DNA of 46,640 bases from Halopenitus malekzadehii (GCF_900108505.1 NZ_FNWU01000011.1:1-46640), one strand, 5' to 3'; positions 24,177-37,473 are shown, counted from the first letter of the stretch. Made by a program: numbers and translations. The notes: generated by a model from the sequence alone, not told the origin.

Positions 24177-24247
24177 CGACAGTCGCCCGTTCCGATTCGT
24201 TTTCTACACCCACACAAACATAACACTCGATACGATCGATCGGGATA

Positions 24248-24270
24248 TATTTTCCAACCCATCGGAAATA
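24248..24270. promoter_or_regulatory. Imperfect inverted repeat upstream of acyl-CoA dehydrogenase
   Basis: TATTTTCC (24248-24255) and GGAAATA (24264-24270) are inverted with one extra base and an 8-base spacer. They lie about 17-20 bases before a likely TATA box (AGTTATC, about 24287-24294), in an unusually A/T-rich 140-bp gap. This position fits a regulator of the fatty-acid or branched-chain catabolism type, but no regulator gene is adjacent. Confidence 0.35.
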
Positions 24271-24318
24271 CCGAATTCATTGCGAAGAGTTATCACGAAC
24301 GAACCACCACGAGAGGGT

Positions 24319-25479
24319 ATGGACTTCGAACTCACCGACGAGCAGAAACAGCTGCGCGAGGAGGTTCGACGCTTCGCCGACAACGAGATCCGGCCGATCG
24401 CGAGCGAACACGATCGGGAGGAGTCATATCCGTACGAGGTGATCGAGAAGGCGGCCGAGATGGGGCTGATCGCGCCCCACATCCCGGTCGAGTACGGCGG
24501 CGTCGGCTACTCGGCGCTCGAGAACGCGATCATCACCGAGGAACTGTTCGCCGTCGACCCGGGGATCGGGCTGTGCATCTCCGGGGCGGGATTCGGGGCA
24601 GAGGCGATTATGGAGTTCGGAACCGAGGAGCAACGGGAGGAGGTCCTGCCGGCGGTCGCCAGCGGGGAGTCGCTGATGGGGTCGGCGATCAGCGAACCGC
24701 AAGCCGGCTCCGACGTCACGTCGATCGCGACGCGGGCCGAGAAGGACGGCGACGAGTGGGTGATAAACGGGTCGAAGATGTGGATCACCAACGGGACGGT
24801 CGGCGACTACTTCGTCGTCCTGTGTGAGACCGACCCGGAGATCGAGGACCGCTATTCGGGCTATTCACAGATCCTCGTCGAGGCCGACCGCGACGGCTTC
24901 GAGGCCGAGAAGATCACCGGCAAGATGGGGGTCCGCGCGAGCGATACGGCGGAAGTCTATCTCGATGACGTCCGAGTCCCCGAGGAGAACCTGATCGGCC
25001 AGCGCGGGATGGGCTTTCTCCAGCTGATGCAGTTCTTCGATGAAACCCGGACCGCCGTCGCCGCCCAGGGCGTCGGGATCGCGAAGGGCGCGACAGAGCG
25101 CGCACTCGAGTACGCACAGGAGCGCGAGCAGTACGATCGCCCGATCAGTGACTTCCAGGCGATCCAACACAAGCTCGCCGAGATGCGCACCAACGCCGAG
25201 GCGGCGCGCTGGCTCACCTATCGGTCCGCGTGGGCGGTCGATGCGGACCCCGATGGGGCCACCGCGCTCGCCTCGATGGCCAAGGAGTTCGCCTCCCGGA
25301 TCGCGGTCGACGCCGCCGACGAGGCCGTCCAGATCCACGGCGGCGCCGGCTACGTCGACGACCACGACGTCGAGCGACTCTACCGCGACGCGAAGATCAC
25401 CCAGATCTACGAGGGGACCACGGAGATCCAGAAGAACATCATCGCCCGGGAGCTGCTCGGCGACGGGATCGAGCCGTGA
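24319..25479 (+). CDS. acd: Acyl-CoA dehydrogenase
   Basis: The 386-residue product has the three-domain fold: an N-terminal helical domain ([18 protein letters not shown]), a middle beta domain with [20 protein letters not shown] and [13 protein letters not shown], and a C-terminal helical domain with [11 protein letters not shown] and [22 protein letters not shown]. The catalytic base is probably the Glu in [14 protein letters not shown]. It oxidises an acyl-CoA to the enoyl-CoA using FAD. ATG 24319 follows a TATA-like AGTTATC about 28 bases upstream. No electron-transfer flavoprotein genes are nearby, and chain-length preference is not visible. Confidence 0.93.
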   Translation: MDFELTDEQKQLREEVRRFADNEIRPIASEHDREESYPYEVIEKAAEMGLIAPHIPVEYGGVGYSALENAIITEELFAVDPGIGLCISGAGFGAEAIMEFGTEEQREEVLPAVASGESLMGSAISEPQAGSDVTSIATRAEKDGDEWVINGSKMWITNGTVGDYFVVLCETDPEIEDRYSGYSQILVEADRDGFEAEKITGKMGVRASDTAEVYLDDVRVPEENLIGQRGMGFLQLMQFFDETRTAVAAQGVGIAKGATERALEYAQEREQYDRPISDFQAIQHKLAEMRTNAEAARWLTYRSAWAVDADPDGATALASMAKEFASRIAVDAADEAVQIHGGAGYVDDHDVERLYRDAKITQIYEGTTEIQKNIIARELLGDGIEP

Positions 25480-25544
25480 ACCGGCTCGGCCTGCTCCGTT
25501 TGCTCCACCTGCACCGCCCGTAGACGCCGCAACTCCCTGACGAC

Positions 25545-26633
25545 TTATTGGACGCCCATCTCGGTGAGCCGTTCGGGGAGATAGGTGTCGGTGACGAAGT
25601 CCAGCCCGCGGCTCGCCAGCGCCTGCTGTTCGGACTTCTTGCCGATGTCGAGCTGCAGTTCGATCTGCTCCTCCCAGTAGTCGGTCTGGAAACGGGGGTC
25701 CTCGAGCTCCGACTCGAGGGCGTTCACGTCCGAGTCCGAGAGAGGATCACTTGGCAGGTCGTACTCGACGATGTCCGTCGGCCGAATGCCGACGAACCGT
25801 GCGTCCGGCGTGGCGAGGTACTCCGAGAGGTGTGCGGACTTGATCGAGCCGTACGCCACCGACCCGAAGATGCGGTAGGACCACGGGTCGCCGTCGGTGA
25901 AGACGACCACCGGGAGGTCGAGCTCGTCGTTGAGCCGCCGGGTGATCCGCCGGGTCGCTCGCGCGGGCTGGCCCTTGAGGTGGACCACGAGACAGTTGTA
26001 GTCGTCGTCGAAGCCGTTCTCGACGAGCCGGTCGCGCATCCCGCCGGTCTCGACACAGAGGACGAAGTCGATGTCGTGGTCGAGGAACTCGATCATGTCC
26101 GGGTTGTTGGGGATCTGGTAGCCCCCCTCGCCGACGTCCTCCTGACAGTGGATCTCGCGTTCGCCGCGGCGGGTCTGCTCGCGGAGCCGGAGCGGCCCCA
26201 TCAGGGTCGCACCCGACTCCTCCGGGCGCATGTGGAAGTCCTCGCGGGTGACCCCGGAGACGATCTCCAGGTCCTCAACGAGGTCGTTCGACTCGTCCTG
26301 GCTCGTGAACTGCGCCTCGTCGTTGTCCCACGACTCCGAGAGGTAGTACAGCTCACGCAGGGTCGAGGAGCGCCCCTCCTCGAGCTGGTCCGCGAGGAAC
26401 TCGATCGTGTAGACTGCCTTCAGCAGCTTCCGGGCGCCACGCACGGAGTTCGCGCTCCGCGTCGACGTCCGGTCGCCGTAGGTCCAGACGCCGCTTTCGG
26501 GATCGTACTCGATGTTGCTTTTCGTTCGCGTCGGCAGGGTCATCTCCGGGATCTGCCCGCCCGCGAACTGGTCGTAGAACTCCGCCGCCAGGTCGATGAG
26601 CTGTGCTCGTGCGTCCGCGTCGTTTGCTGCCAT
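25545..26633 (-). CDS. top6A: DNA topoisomerase VI subunit A
   Basis: The 362-residue product is the DNA-cleaving subunit related to Spo11. It has the winged-helix domain with the catalytic tyrosine in [11 protein letters not shown] (Tyr96 or 97). The Toprim domain carries CVETGGMRD (metal-binding Glu) and [14 protein letters not shown] (DxD). It works with subunit B to relax or decatenate DNA by a transient double-strand break. Its ATG overlaps the subunit B stop (TAATG at 26631-26635 complement), so the two are translated in a coupled way. Confidence 0.95.
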   Translation of the reverse strand: MAANDADARAQLIDLAAEFYDQFAGGQIPEMTLPTRTKSNIEYDPESGVWTYGDRTSTRSANSVRGARKLLKAVYTIEFLADQLEEGRSSTLRELYYLSESWDNDEAQFTSQDESNDLVEDLEIVSGVTREDFHMRPEESGATLMGPLRLREQTRRGEREIHCQEDVGEGGYQIPNNPDMIEFLDHDIDFVLCVETGGMRDRLVENGFDDDYNCLVVHLKGQPARATRRITRRLNDELDLPVVVFTDGDPWSYRIFGSVAYGSIKSAHLSEYLATPDARFVGIRPTDIVEYDLPSDPLSDSDVNALESELEDPRFQTDYWEEQIELQLDIGKKSEQQALASRGLDFVTDTYLPERLTEMGVQ

Positions 26634-29077
26634 TAGGCGTTCACCGTGAGTTTCTCCGCTTCGACGCCGTCGACGCTCACGTCGAAGTCGGCATCGTCAG
26701 CCACCGTATACGTCACCGTTGCCTCCTTGCCGGCCGGGACGTCGGGGCGCCACTGCAGGAACCACTCGCCGTCCATATCCACGACCGTCCCGTCGGAGGG
26801 ATCGGTCGGTTCGGCCGAGACGATGTCCGTGATCTCGAGGGACTCGTTCGTGTCCGAGTGGTTCTCCACCCGGAGCGTAACCGAGACCTCCTCGTCACCG
26901 TCGATCTCGCGTTCGACGCTAACGTTGTTCATAATGCGTGCGAGCGCGCCGTCGATGTCGGGACGCTGGCGGCCGGTCACCTCCGCGACCTTGTCGGCCA
27001 TCTCCGGGAGGATGCGCCCGAGGACGTCCTGCTTCTCGCGGCGCTTCTGCATCGAGCGCCGCTTGTTGAGGAACGACTTCAGCTCGCGGGCCGCCTCGCG
27101 GATGGCGAGTTCGATCTCGTCTTCGATCTCCGGGATGTTCGCGAGCGCGTCCTTCGACTCGCTCGTGAACGGAACGTTCGTCGAGGCGACGTGGACCATG
27201 ATCACCGCGGGCCCGCTGGGCAGTCCGCTGCCGCCGGGTTGGTCGAGCCCGTAGTTGCGCCAGCCGATCGACTTGACGACGTCCGTCGTCGCGCAGGCGC
27301 CGCGCTGGTAGACGAGCGGAACCCGGTTCGCGAAGCGCATCACCTCGACGCTGCCGTCGGCGGGGATCTCGCCGCCGTAGGCGATCCCCGCCTCGACGAT
27401 GAAGGGGTCGCCGCCGTGGACCTCCGCGTCCCGCGTCGCGGCCGCGTAGAAGTCCGCGTCGAACTCCTTGCGAAGCCCCGCCTCGACGAGCTCGTCGGTG
27501 ATCGGCGCCAGGCAGTCGGTCGGGGGCGCCAGGATGTCCGTCTCGCGCATCGCCTCCAACAGCTCCGCGGCGGCGTCGCGGTTTCCGGCCACCGCGTCCA
27601 CGTTCGGCGGGTCGTCGGGGACGGTCTCCATCAACGACCAGAGCGCGTCGGCGACGTTCTCCCGAGCCGTCTCGCCGAAGCTGACGTCCCGTTGGTCGAT
27701 GACGAAGCTCGCGGCGTCGGCGATCTCGCGCTCCAGGTCCGCGCGTGTGAACCGGAACCGATCGTCTCCCCCGTTCGCGAGGCGACGCGCGAGCGCCTCC
27801 GCGACCGCGCGAACGGTCGCGTCGTCCTTACGCGTGCTTGTCGCGTCCTCGATGACCGCGTGAAGGTCGTCGGTGAGGTGGTCTCGCGTCTCGTCGTCAG
27901 CCGCGTCCTCGGCGTCGCCGTAGGCGGTGATCTCGGTCCAGGCGGCCGCGATCGCGTTCGCGCGGACCGTCTCTCCGAACGTCTTGCCGGTGTCGGTGGC
28001 GACCTCCTCGGCGATCGTCTCGACGATCCCGACCAGCTCGGCGTGGGTGATCCGGGTATGGTTGCCGACCGTCTCCGCGACCCGGCTGGCGAAGGTATCG
28101 GTAGCGGCGGCCCCCTTGTTGGAAACGGCGTCCGCGACCGCCGCCTCGAGGTCGGCGTCCTCGTGGGCGGCCGGCGGGCGCCAGGCGATCTCCCGGCCGA
28201 AATGCCGGTCGCGAAAGTTCGAGACCAGGGAGTCGGCCGTCTTCTTCCCGACGCGGGTGAACTCCCCCTGGAGGAACCCGGAGATCGAGTAGGAATCGGT
28301 CGCCTCAAGCATCTTGATGAGCGTCCCCAGCTCGACGCCGTGGGGATGTGGCCGGATCTCCGAGGTTTCGGCCGGCAGCTGGTCGGTCGCACGCTCGAAC
28401 TTCAGCGGCTCGTCGAGGCCGGGCTCGCGGAGCTCGATCCGGGCGTGAGGGTTGACGACCGCCGTGTGTTTGATGTAGTCGTGGAGCTGCGACCGGGCGC
28501 GCATGTTCGCCTCCATCTCGAGTTCGATGCGCGTCCCGTGTGGGCGGTCCCAGCTCGTCTCCTCGTCGGCTTTGATCTCCGGCTCGTTCGTGTCGGTGTC
28601 GATTATCAGCTCGAAGTACTGGGCCTCCGGCTGCCCCTTCGGCCGGGAGGTGATCCTCGCCGGTTGTCCGGAAGTGAGCTGAGAGTACAGTACAGCCGCT
28701 GAGATCCCGATCCCCTGTTGACCGCGATTCTGCTCACGGGTGTGAAAACGACTCCCATACAATAGCTTCCCGAAGACCTTCGGAAGCTGTTCTTTCGTGA
28801 TCCCGGGCCCGTTGTCCTCGATCACCAGGCGATAGTAGTCGCCGACCTCGGTGATCTCGACGTAGATGTCCGGGAGCACCCCGGCCTCCTCGGTCGCGTC
28901 GAGGGCGTTGTCGACGGCCTCCTTCACCGCCGTCACAAGCCCGCGAGCACCCGAGTCGAACCCGAGCATATGTTTGTTCTTCTCGAAGAACTCGGCGATG
29001 GAGATCTCGCGTTGGCCCGCGGCCAACTCCTCGGCGATCCCCTCCTCCTCGCCGAGCGTTGACTGGATGGACGTCAT
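26633..29077 (-). CDS. top6B: DNA topoisomerase VI subunit B, with haloarchaeal insert
   Basis: The 814-residue product is the ATP-binding subunit. The GHKL ATPase motifs are [22 protein letters not shown] and [14 protein letters not shown] (about 53-135). An H2TH region ends near FRDRHFG (293), the transducer runs from about 515 to 720, and an Ig-like C-terminal domain covers about 730-814. Between H2TH and transducer is an extra stretch of roughly 195 residues (300-495) absent from crenarchaeal proteins of about 530 residues. It consists of two copies of one helical module, about 329-383 and 429-483, exactly 100 residues apart. ATG 29077 has GGTTTTAACC about 31 bases upstream. Confidence 0.95.
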   Translation of the reverse strand: MTSIQSTLGEEEGIAEELAAGQREISIAEFFEKNKHMLGFDSGARGLVTAVKEAVDNALDATEEAGVLPDIYVEITEVGDYYRLVIEDNGPGITKEQLPKVFGKLLYGSRFHTREQNRGQQGIGISAAVLYSQLTSGQPARITSRPKGQPEAQYFELIIDTDTNEPEIKADEETSWDRPHGTRIELEMEANMRARSQLHDYIKHTAVVNPHARIELREPGLDEPLKFERATDQLPAETSEIRPHPHGVELGTLIKMLEATDSYSISGFLQGEFTRVGKKTADSLVSNFRDRHFGREIAWRPPAAHEDADLEAAVADAVSNKGAAATDTFASRVAETVGNHTRITHAELVGIVETIAEEVATDTGKTFGETVRANAIAAAWTEITAYGDAEDAADDETRDHLTDDLHAVIEDATSTRKDDATVRAVAEALARRLANGGDDRFRFTRADLEREIADAASFVIDQRDVSFGETARENVADALWSLMETVPDDPPNVDAVAGNRDAAAELLEAMRETDILAPPTDCLAPITDELVEAGLRKEFDADFYAAATRDAEVHGGDPFIVEAGIAYGGEIPADGSVEVMRFANRVPLVYQRGACATTDVVKSIGWRNYGLDQPGGSGLPSGPAVIMVHVASTNVPFTSESKDALANIPEIEDEIELAIREAARELKSFLNKRRSMQKRREKQDVLGRILPEMADKVAEVTGRQRPDIDGALARIMNNVSVEREIDGDEEVSVTLRVENHSDTNESLEITDIVSAEPTDPSDGTVVDMDGEWFLQWRPDVPAGKEATVTYTVADDADFDVSVDGVEAEKLTVNA

Positions 29078-29221
29078 TCGGTGGGAAGGTCTTACCCAGT
29101 CGGGGTTAAAACCCCTCCGGCGGCGAGGTGAAAGTGGAATCCGGCGATCGAGACGCTTCACGACCGGAATAGCGGTTCCAATGGTGGCCGATATCTCCGG
29201 CGCACGACACGCCCGAGAGCG

Positions 29222-30061
29222 TCACACCGCCAGCAACTCGTCGACGACTACGAGCAGGGCGAACCCGACGAGGAACGCGGCGGTGGCCGCATCGGCATAC
29301 CCGTGACCGTGTGAGGAGGGGATCATCTCCCGGAAGACGACGGCCATCATCGCGCCGGCCGCGAACCCGGCTGCAACCGGGAAGATGCCCGTCGCGAACG
29401 AGACGAGGAAGAAGCCGACGACTGCAGCGGAAACCTGCGGGAGCAGTCCCGAAAGCGTCGTGTAGACGAGCACGCGGCCGTTCGAGATCCCGGTTTCACC
29501 GACCGGGACCGCGAAGGCGAACCCGTCGGGGACGTTCTGGAGGCCGATGACGATCGCCAACAGGAGCGCGACGTCATCGAGCCCGGAGGCGAACGCGACG
29601 CCCATCGCCAGCCCCTCGGGAGCGTTGTGGAGGACGATCGCGGTGCCGATGAGAAGCGCCCGCCGGATCCGGGAGTCGGCGTCGTCGATGGCGTCGAGCC
29701 CGGACCCACCGGCGTCATCACCCTCGACATCGACCACGGTCCCATCACCGTCGTCGAGCCCACCCTCCCGCCGCCAGCCCAGATACCGCGCGTGGACGTG
29801 TGGGACCGCCTTGTTGCCGCCAAGCAGGAGAAAACCGCCGAGGAAGACGCCGGACATCACCGCAAGGAGCGACCCCTGGTCCATCCCGGGCAGGATGAGC
29901 CCGAAGACGCTCGCGGCGATCATAATGCCGGCAGCGAGCCCCAAAGCGGCGTCGTAAACCCGATGGGACACGCGAGCCCGGAAGAACACTGGAATCGCGC
30001 CGACGCCGGTGATCGCGCCGGCGATCGTCGCCACGACGAACATCGTCGCGAACTCGTTCAT
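29222..30061 (-). CDS. ZIP family metal transporter
   Basis: The 279-residue product has about eight hydrophobic helices, with the metal-pathway motif VLHNAPEGLAMGVAFASG in the fourth and a second site LQNVPDGFAFAVPVG in the fifth. A cytoplasmic loop between the third and fourth helices is rich in Gly and Asp and includes HVHARYL, a possible metal-sensing His pair. ZIP proteins bring zinc or other divalent metals into the cytoplasm. CCTATTTG about 27 bases before the ATG is the likely TATA box. It lies between the topoisomerase VI and gyrase operons, with no obvious functional link. Confidence 0.92.
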   Translation of the reverse strand: MNEFATMFVVATIAGAITGVGAIPVFFRARVSHRVYDAALGLAAGIMIAASVFGLILPGMDQGSLLAVMSGVFLGGFLLLGGNKAVPHVHARYLGWRREGGLDDGDGTVVDVEGDDAGGSGLDAIDDADSRIRRALLIGTAIVLHNAPEGLAMGVAFASGLDDVALLLAIVIGLQNVPDGFAFAVPVGETGISNGRVLVYTTLSGLLPQVSAAVVGFFLVSFATGIFPVAAGFAAGAMMAVVFREMIPSSHGHGYADAATAAFLVGFALLVVVDELLAV

Positions 30062-30118
30062 ACGACGTCATCGGCCAGCACCGACAAATAGGTCCGGGCG
30101 GGATGGTCGGAAAACTGA

Positions 30119-32115
<1,997 letters not shown>

Positions 32116-32116
<1 letters not shown>

Positions 32117-34704
32117 TGAGCTCCGACGTACCCGACGTCGACCCCGAGGACGTCCGCGCAGCGCAGGTGACGAACGCCCGCATCGAGGACGAGATGGAGC
32201 AGTCGTACATCGACTACGCGATGTCGGTCATCGCGGGGCGCGCGCTCCCGGACGTTCGGGACGGGCTCAAGCCCGTCCACCGGCGCATCCTCTACGCGAT
32301 GCACGAGGCCGGCGTCACCAGCAGATCCCCACACCGGAAGTCATCGTCCGTGGTCGGCGAGACGATGGGTGACTACCACCCACACGGCGACAGCGCCATC
32401 TACGACACGCTCGCCCGGATGGCCCAGGACTTCTCGATGCGATATCCCCTCATCGACGGGCAGGGGAACTTCGGATCCATCGACGGCGATCCGCCGGCCG
32501 CGATGCGGTACACCGAGGCCCGGATGGCCCCCATCGCCGAGGAGCTGCTCGCGGACATCGAGCGCGACACGGTCGACTTCCAGCCCAACTACGACGACCG
32601 CCTCGAGGAGCCCGCGGTGTTGCCGTCGGCGATCCCGAACCTGCTCGTCAACGGCTCGTCGGGGATCGCCGTCGGGATGTCCACGAACATCCCGCCGCAC
32701 AACCTCGGCGAGGTGATCGACGCGACGGTCGAGTTGATCGAGACGCCGGACGCGACGGTCGAGGACCTAATGGACCACGTCAAAGGCCCCGACTTCCCCA
32801 CCGGCGCAAACATCGTCGGGCGAAACGCGGTCCACAAGGCGTACAAGACGGGACGCGGCCGCGTCCGCGTCCGTGCGGAGTTCGAGGTCGACGAGGAGGA
32901 GGGACGGATCGTTATCACCGAGCTTCCCTTCCAGCAGAACAAGTCCCGGCTCGTCGAGCGGATCGCCGAGGACGTCACCGAGGGCGCGATCGAGGGGATT
33001 CGCGACCTCCGCGACGAATCCGACCGCGACGGGATCCGCGTCGTGATCGATCTCAAACGCGACGCGATGGCGGAGGTCGTGAAGAACCAGCTGTTGGAGA
33101 GCCACCTCGAACGGACGTTCGGCGTCATCAACCTCGCCCTCGTCGACGGCGCGCCGCGGGTGCTCGATCTCAAGGAGACGCTCGAACACTACGTCGAACA
33201 CCGGCGCGACGTCGTTCGACGACGCTCGGAACACGAACTCGAAGAGCGCGAGGACCGCGCACACATTCTCGAAGGCCGGCTGAAGGCGCTCGAAAACGTC
33301 GACAGCGTCGTCGAGACCATTCAGGACTCCGCGGATCGCGACGCCGCGAAGGCGGCACTGGAGGCCGACTACGAGTTCTCGGAGGCGCAGGCAGAACACA
33401 TCGTCCGGATGCAGCTCGGGTCGCTTACCTCGATGGAGACCCAGGAGATCGAATCCGAGTACGCGGACGTCACCGCCCGGATCGAGCGGCTGGAGACCAT
33501 CCTCGGTGACCCCGACGAGCTGGATCAGGTCATCGTCGACGAGCTGGAGGCGATCAAAGACGAGTACGACGACGAGCGCCGAACCAGCTTCATCGAGGAC
33601 TCCGGATCGGTCACCCACGAGGACCTCATCCCCGAGGAGGAGTGCGTGGTCGTGATGTCCGAGGACGACTACATCAAGCGGATGTCGCTTGAGGCGTTCC
33701 GGGCGCAAAACCGCGGCGGGAAGGGGATCATCGGGACGGACCTCAAGGAGGGTGACAGCGTCTCCTCGGTGTTCATCGCGAACTCCCACGATTACCTGCT
33801 TGCGATCACCAACCGGGGACAGATCTACCAGCTGAAGACCTACGAGATCCCCGAGATGTCCCGGACGGCCCGCGGGAAGTCGGCCGTCAACCTCCTCGAT
33901 CTCGACGACGGCGAGGAGATCCAGGCGGTCGTCGACTGCGACCGCGTCGGCGAGGACGTCGACGAGGAGCGATACCTGACGATGGTCACGCGTGACGGCT
34001 ACATCAAGCGGACGTCCGTCGAGGCCTTCGAGAACATCCGGTCGACGGGGATCCGTGCGATCCGGCTCGAGGACGGCGACGAGCTCGTCGACGTCGAGGA
34101 AACCGACGGTGACGCCGACCTCGTGATCGGAACCGCCGACGGGATGGCCATCCGGTTCGACGAGGACGAGGTGCGGGCGATGGGTCGCAGCGCTCGCGGC
34201 GTCCGTGGGATCGACCTCGAGGCGGGCGACCGGGTCGCCGGACTCGCCGCGGTCGATCCCGACCGGCACAACTGGGTCCTGACCGTCACCGAGAACGGAT
34301 ACGGAAAGCGGTCGGACGTCTCCGAATACCGCGTCCAGTCGCGAAACGGCAAGGGACTCATCGACATCAAGACCGGAAGCCGAAACGGATCCGTCGTCGC
34401 GATCGAGGCCGTGACCCACGGCGACCACCTCCTCGCGATGAGCGCCGACGGCCAGATAATGCGAACCCGCGTCGAGGACGTCTCGACGGTCGGACGGAAC
34501 ACGATGGGCGTGATCGTGATGGATCTCGAGACGACCGACGAGGTGTCGTGTCTCGACATCGTTCCGGCAGCGATCGCCACGGATGACGGTACGAACGGGA
34601 CGAGCGATCCGAACGAGACGGAGTCGGAGACGCCCGAGACGGACGCGACGGCGGCCGACGTGACCGAAGCCGGCGTGGCCGGTCCCGACACCGAAGACGA
34701 GTAG
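32116..34704 (+). CDS. gyrA: DNA gyrase subunit A
   Basis: The 862-residue product has the catalytic Tyr132 in [10 protein letters not shown]. Ser93 and Asp97 are in [10 protein letters not shown], the region where fluoroquinolone resistance maps in bacteria. The C-terminal DNA-wrapping beta-pinwheel contains [10 protein letters not shown], matching the GyrA box, and several repeats of [12 protein letters not shown] type. The last about 50 residues are an acidic Thr/Glu/Asp tail with no fold. With GyrB it introduces negative supercoils. Its ATG overlaps the gyrB stop by one base. Confidence 0.96.
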
Positions 34705-34711
34705 CGAGCGG

Positions 34712-35614
34712 TTACAACACCGTTTTGCCGAACGCACTGGCCGCCAGCTCGGTCGCGAGTTCGGCGGTCTCGTTGTGGCTGTCGAGCGTCGGATTCACCT
34801 CGACGAGCTCCATCGAGCGAACGCCGGCGTCGGCGACCTGTTCCATCGCGGAGTGGGCTTCCCGATACGTAACCCCGCCGCGGACGGGCGTCCCGACGCC
34901 GGGCGCCTCGGTCGGGTCGAGCCAGTCGAGGTCGAGGCTGACGTGCAGTCCGTCGACGCCGTCCGTCGCCGTTTCGATCGCCTCCTCGACGACGGTCGTG
35001 ATCCCCCGGTCGTCGATGTCCGACATCGTGTAGGCGCTGATTCCCCGGCCAGCGATCAGCTCACGTTCGGCGGGATCGACGCTGCGAAGCCCGACCAAGA
35101 CGAGGTTCTCCGCACGAAACCGCGGCGCGTGCGCCCAGTCCATCTCGGCGAAGGGACCATATCCCAACGCGGCCGCAAGCGGCATTCCGTGGACGTTCCC
35201 CGACGGTGACGTTTCCGGGGTGTTGAGATCGGCGTGGGCGTCGAACCAAATGGCGCCGAGGTCGGCCTCGCGGGCCGCACCCGACAGCGTTCCGATCGCG
35301 ACGGAGTGGTCTCCCCCGAGTACGAGCGGCGTTTCCCCGGCGGCAAGCGAGTCGGCGACGTCGTCGCCGAGTCGGGTGCAGACCTCGGCGGTTTCCCGAA
35401 GGAACTTGGCCGTTCCCGACGGCAGCGTCTCGTGATCGGGATCCCGTTCCTCAGCACGGGGAACGGCGAGATCGCCCCCATCGACCGGTTCGACGCCGGC
35501 GCGTGAGAGCTGGTCGGAAAGCCCCGCATACCGGATCGCCGAGGGGCCCATATCGACGCCACGACGGTTGGCGCCGTAGTCGGTCGGTGCGCCGATGATT
35601 CGAACGGTGGTCAT
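34712..35614 (-). CDS. rocF: Arginase (ureohydrolase family)
   Basis: The 300-residue product has the three metal motifs of ureohydrolases: LVLGGDHSVAIGTL, IWFDAHADLNTPETSPSGN and SLDLDWLDPTEAPGVGTP. The DLNTPETSPSGNVHGMPLA segment is characteristic of arginase rather than agmatinase. It would convert arginine to ornithine and urea using two manganese ions. TTCAAG about 27 bases upstream of the ATG may be the TATA box. It converges on gyrA with only 7 bases between the stops. Confidence 0.9.
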   Translation of the reverse strand: MTTVRIIGAPTDYGANRRGVDMGPSAIRYAGLSDQLSRAGVEPVDGGDLAVPRAEERDPDHETLPSGTAKFLRETAEVCTRLGDDVADSLAAGETPLVLGGDHSVAIGTLSGAAREADLGAIWFDAHADLNTPETSPSGNVHGMPLAAALGYGPFAEMDWAHAPRFRAENLVLVGLRSVDPAERELIAGRGISAYTMSDIDDRGITTVVEEAIETATDGVDGLHVSLDLDWLDPTEAPGVGTPVRGGVTYREAHSAMEQVADAGVRSMELVEVNPTLDSHNETAELATELAASAFGKTVL

Positions 35615-35740
35615 ACGTGGCGATCGACGGCGGACGGCTTGAAGCTGGGGATCACGGATGTGACAACCCCAGCCCGCTCTCGATCGGGACGGATCCCGGC
35701 TTCCACCGCCTTTAAGCGGGCTCCGTGAGTACGGATCCGT

Positions 35741-36274
35741 ATGTCATCGATCGAACTGACGTCCAGTCAGAAAACCATCCTGACGGCGCTTATCAATCTC
35801 TACCGGGAGGAGGAGGGCGCGGTCAAGGGCGAAACGATCGCGGCGGAAGTCGACCGGAATCCGGGCACGATCCGCAATCAGATGCAGAGCCTCAAAGCCC
35901 TCCAGCTCGTCGAGGGCGTCCCCGGTCCGAAGGGCGGGTACAAGCCGACCGCCAACGCCTACGAGGCACTCGACGTCCAGCAGATGGACGAGCCGGCGAA
36001 CGTCACGCTTCGCTACGAGGGAGAGATCGTTGAGGACGCGAACGTCGACGAGATCGACCTCTCGAGCGTCCACCATCCAGAGCTGTGTCGCGCCGAGATC
36101 CACATCCAGGGATCGGTACGCAGGTTCTCGGAGGGCGATTCGGTCACCGTCGGGCCGACCCCGCTGTCGAAGCTCGTGATCGAGGGAACCGTCGACGGCA
36201 AGGACGACACCTCGAACGTACTCATCCTCCGGATCGACGACATGCGCGCGCCGATCGAGGAGCCAGATCACTAA
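35741..36274 (+). CDS. HTH-type transcriptional regulator, archaeal conserved
   Basis: The 177-residue product has an N-terminal winged helix of about 70 residues (LTSSQKTILTALINLYREEE, then VDRNPGTIRNQMQSLKALQL as recognition helix). A mostly beta domain with LRYEGEIVEDANVDEIDL and FSEGDSVTVGPTPLSKLVIEG follows. I recognise it as a conserved haloarchaeal regulator often annotated Rrf2-like, but it has no Cys residues positioned for an Fe-S cluster; its only Cys is in HPELCRAEI. CTTTAAG at 35710-35716 sits 28 bases before ATG 35741. Its target is unknown. Confidence 0.75.
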   Translation: MSSIELTSSQKTILTALINLYREEEGAVKGETIAAEVDRNPGTIRNQMQSLKALQLVEGVPGPKGGYKPTANAYEALDVQQMDEPANVTLRYEGEIVEDANVDEIDLSSVHHPELCRAEIHIQGSVRRFSEGDSVTVGPTPLSKLVIEGTVDGKDDTSNVLILRIDDMRAPIEEPDH

Positions 36275-36291
36275 CGGTTCGATTCCCCGGT

Positions 36292-37473
36292 CTACATGTC
36301 GCCGAAGGCGCTCACGGCGCGTCCCGGCGAGGAGATCTTCCCGATCCAGCGGCTCGCGATCGCCTTCTTGAGCATCTTCGCTGCCGGCCCGCCGAAGGTG
36401 TTGATCGGAATTCCTGTGACGTCGTGGGCGACGGCCGAGTCGCCGACGGAGATGACGGTCCCCTTGTCCTCGTGTCGCCAGGTCTTCAGCGGCGCACCGC
36501 GGGCGGCACGCGCGAGGTTCTCACCGGCGACCTCCGCGGCCTGCCAGGCCGCCTGTGCGGTCGGGGGCGCGACGTCGTCGCCACCCTGGCTGACGAGCGC
36601 GGTGTCGCCGATGGCGAACACGCGGTCGTCGCTCGTGGTGAAGTCGGATTCGGCGACGACACGGTTCGAGCGGTCGTCCGTCTCGACGTCGACGCCCTCC
36701 AGTTCCGGCTGGCCAGTGATGCCGCCGGTCCAGATGAGAACGTCGTAGGACAGCTCCTCGGGGTCCTCGTCCTCGCCGCCGCCCAGATACACCGACTCGT
36801 CGTCGGCCTTCGAGATGAAGTCACCGGTGAGGATCTCCACGTCCGCGTTCTCGAGCCGCTTTCGGAGGGCACCCTGTACTTCCGGATCGTTTCCGGGGAA
36901 GACCTCGTCGAGCCCCTCGATGAGCGACACGTCGATCGGCGCGCGGTGTTTCTCACGATACTCGGCGATCTCGCCGGCAGTCTGGATGCCCGAGAGCCCG
37001 GCACCGCCGACGAGCACCTGTGCGGGATCGGACTGGGTCGCCTCCGCGGCGGCCTCCCGAACCTCTCGGTGGATCTCGTGGGCGTCCTCGAGGCCCTTGA
37101 GCTGGTGGGCGTGTTCCTTCAGGCCGTCGATGCCGAAGAACGCGGTCGTCGAGCCGATCGCAAGCAGTAGATAGTCGTACTCCAGGCTGGTCCCGTCGTC
37201 GGTTTCGATCGTCCGGTCGTCGACGTCGACGTCGGTCACGCGCCCCTGCACGAACTCCGTGGCGGGGGATTTGATCTCTTCGACGGGAACCGTGACCTTC
37301 GATTCGATCGACGGGTCACGGATCACGCGGTGGACCTCGTGTAACACGAGATGGTAATCGTGCTCGGAGACCCAGGTGAGTTCGGCCTCACCGGCATCGA
37401 TCTCGTCCTCGAACGCCTTCACCGCGCCGGCGCCGGCGTACCCGGAGCCGACGACGACAACTTGCGTACTCAT
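36292..37473 (-). CDS. ndh: Type II NADH dehydrogenase-like flavoprotein
   Basis: The 393-residue product has two Rossmann motifs, VVVGSGYAGAGAVKAFE at the N-terminus for FAD and VLVGGAGLSGIQTAGEIAEY at about residue 155 for NADH. The FAD-contacting VFAIGDTALV lies near the C-terminus. Overall length and the C-terminal amphipathic region resemble membrane-associated NDH-2, which passes electrons from NADH to quinone without pumping ions. A related oxidoreductase role cannot be excluded. GACTTTATC about 26 bases upstream is the TATA box. It converges closely on the HTH regulator gene (17 bases). Confidence 0.85.
   Translation of the reverse strand: MSTQVVVVGSGYAGAGAVKAFEDEIDAGEAELTWVSEHDYHLVLHEVHRVIRDPSIESKVTVPVEEIKSPATEFVQGRVTDVDVDDRTIETDDGTSLEYDYLLLAIGSTTAFFGIDGLKEHAHQLKGLEDAHEIHREVREAAAEATQSDPAQVLVGGAGLSGIQTAGEIAEYREKHRAPIDVSLIEGLDEVFPGNDPEVQGALRKRLENADVEILTGDFISKADDESVYLGGGEDEDPEELSYDVLIWTGGITGQPELEGVDVETDDRSNRVVAESDFTTSDDRVFAIGDTALVSQGGDDVAPPTAQAAWQAAEVAGENLARAARGAPLKTWRHEDKGTVISVGDSAVAHDVTGIPINTFGGPAAKMLKKAIASRWIGKISSPGRAVSAFGDM

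Noticed and set aside
26603-28702. Plus-strand open frame of about 700 codons opposite top6B
   Set aside because: It is the antisense shadow of a highly conserved gene, with no recognisable motif and shadow-like composition.
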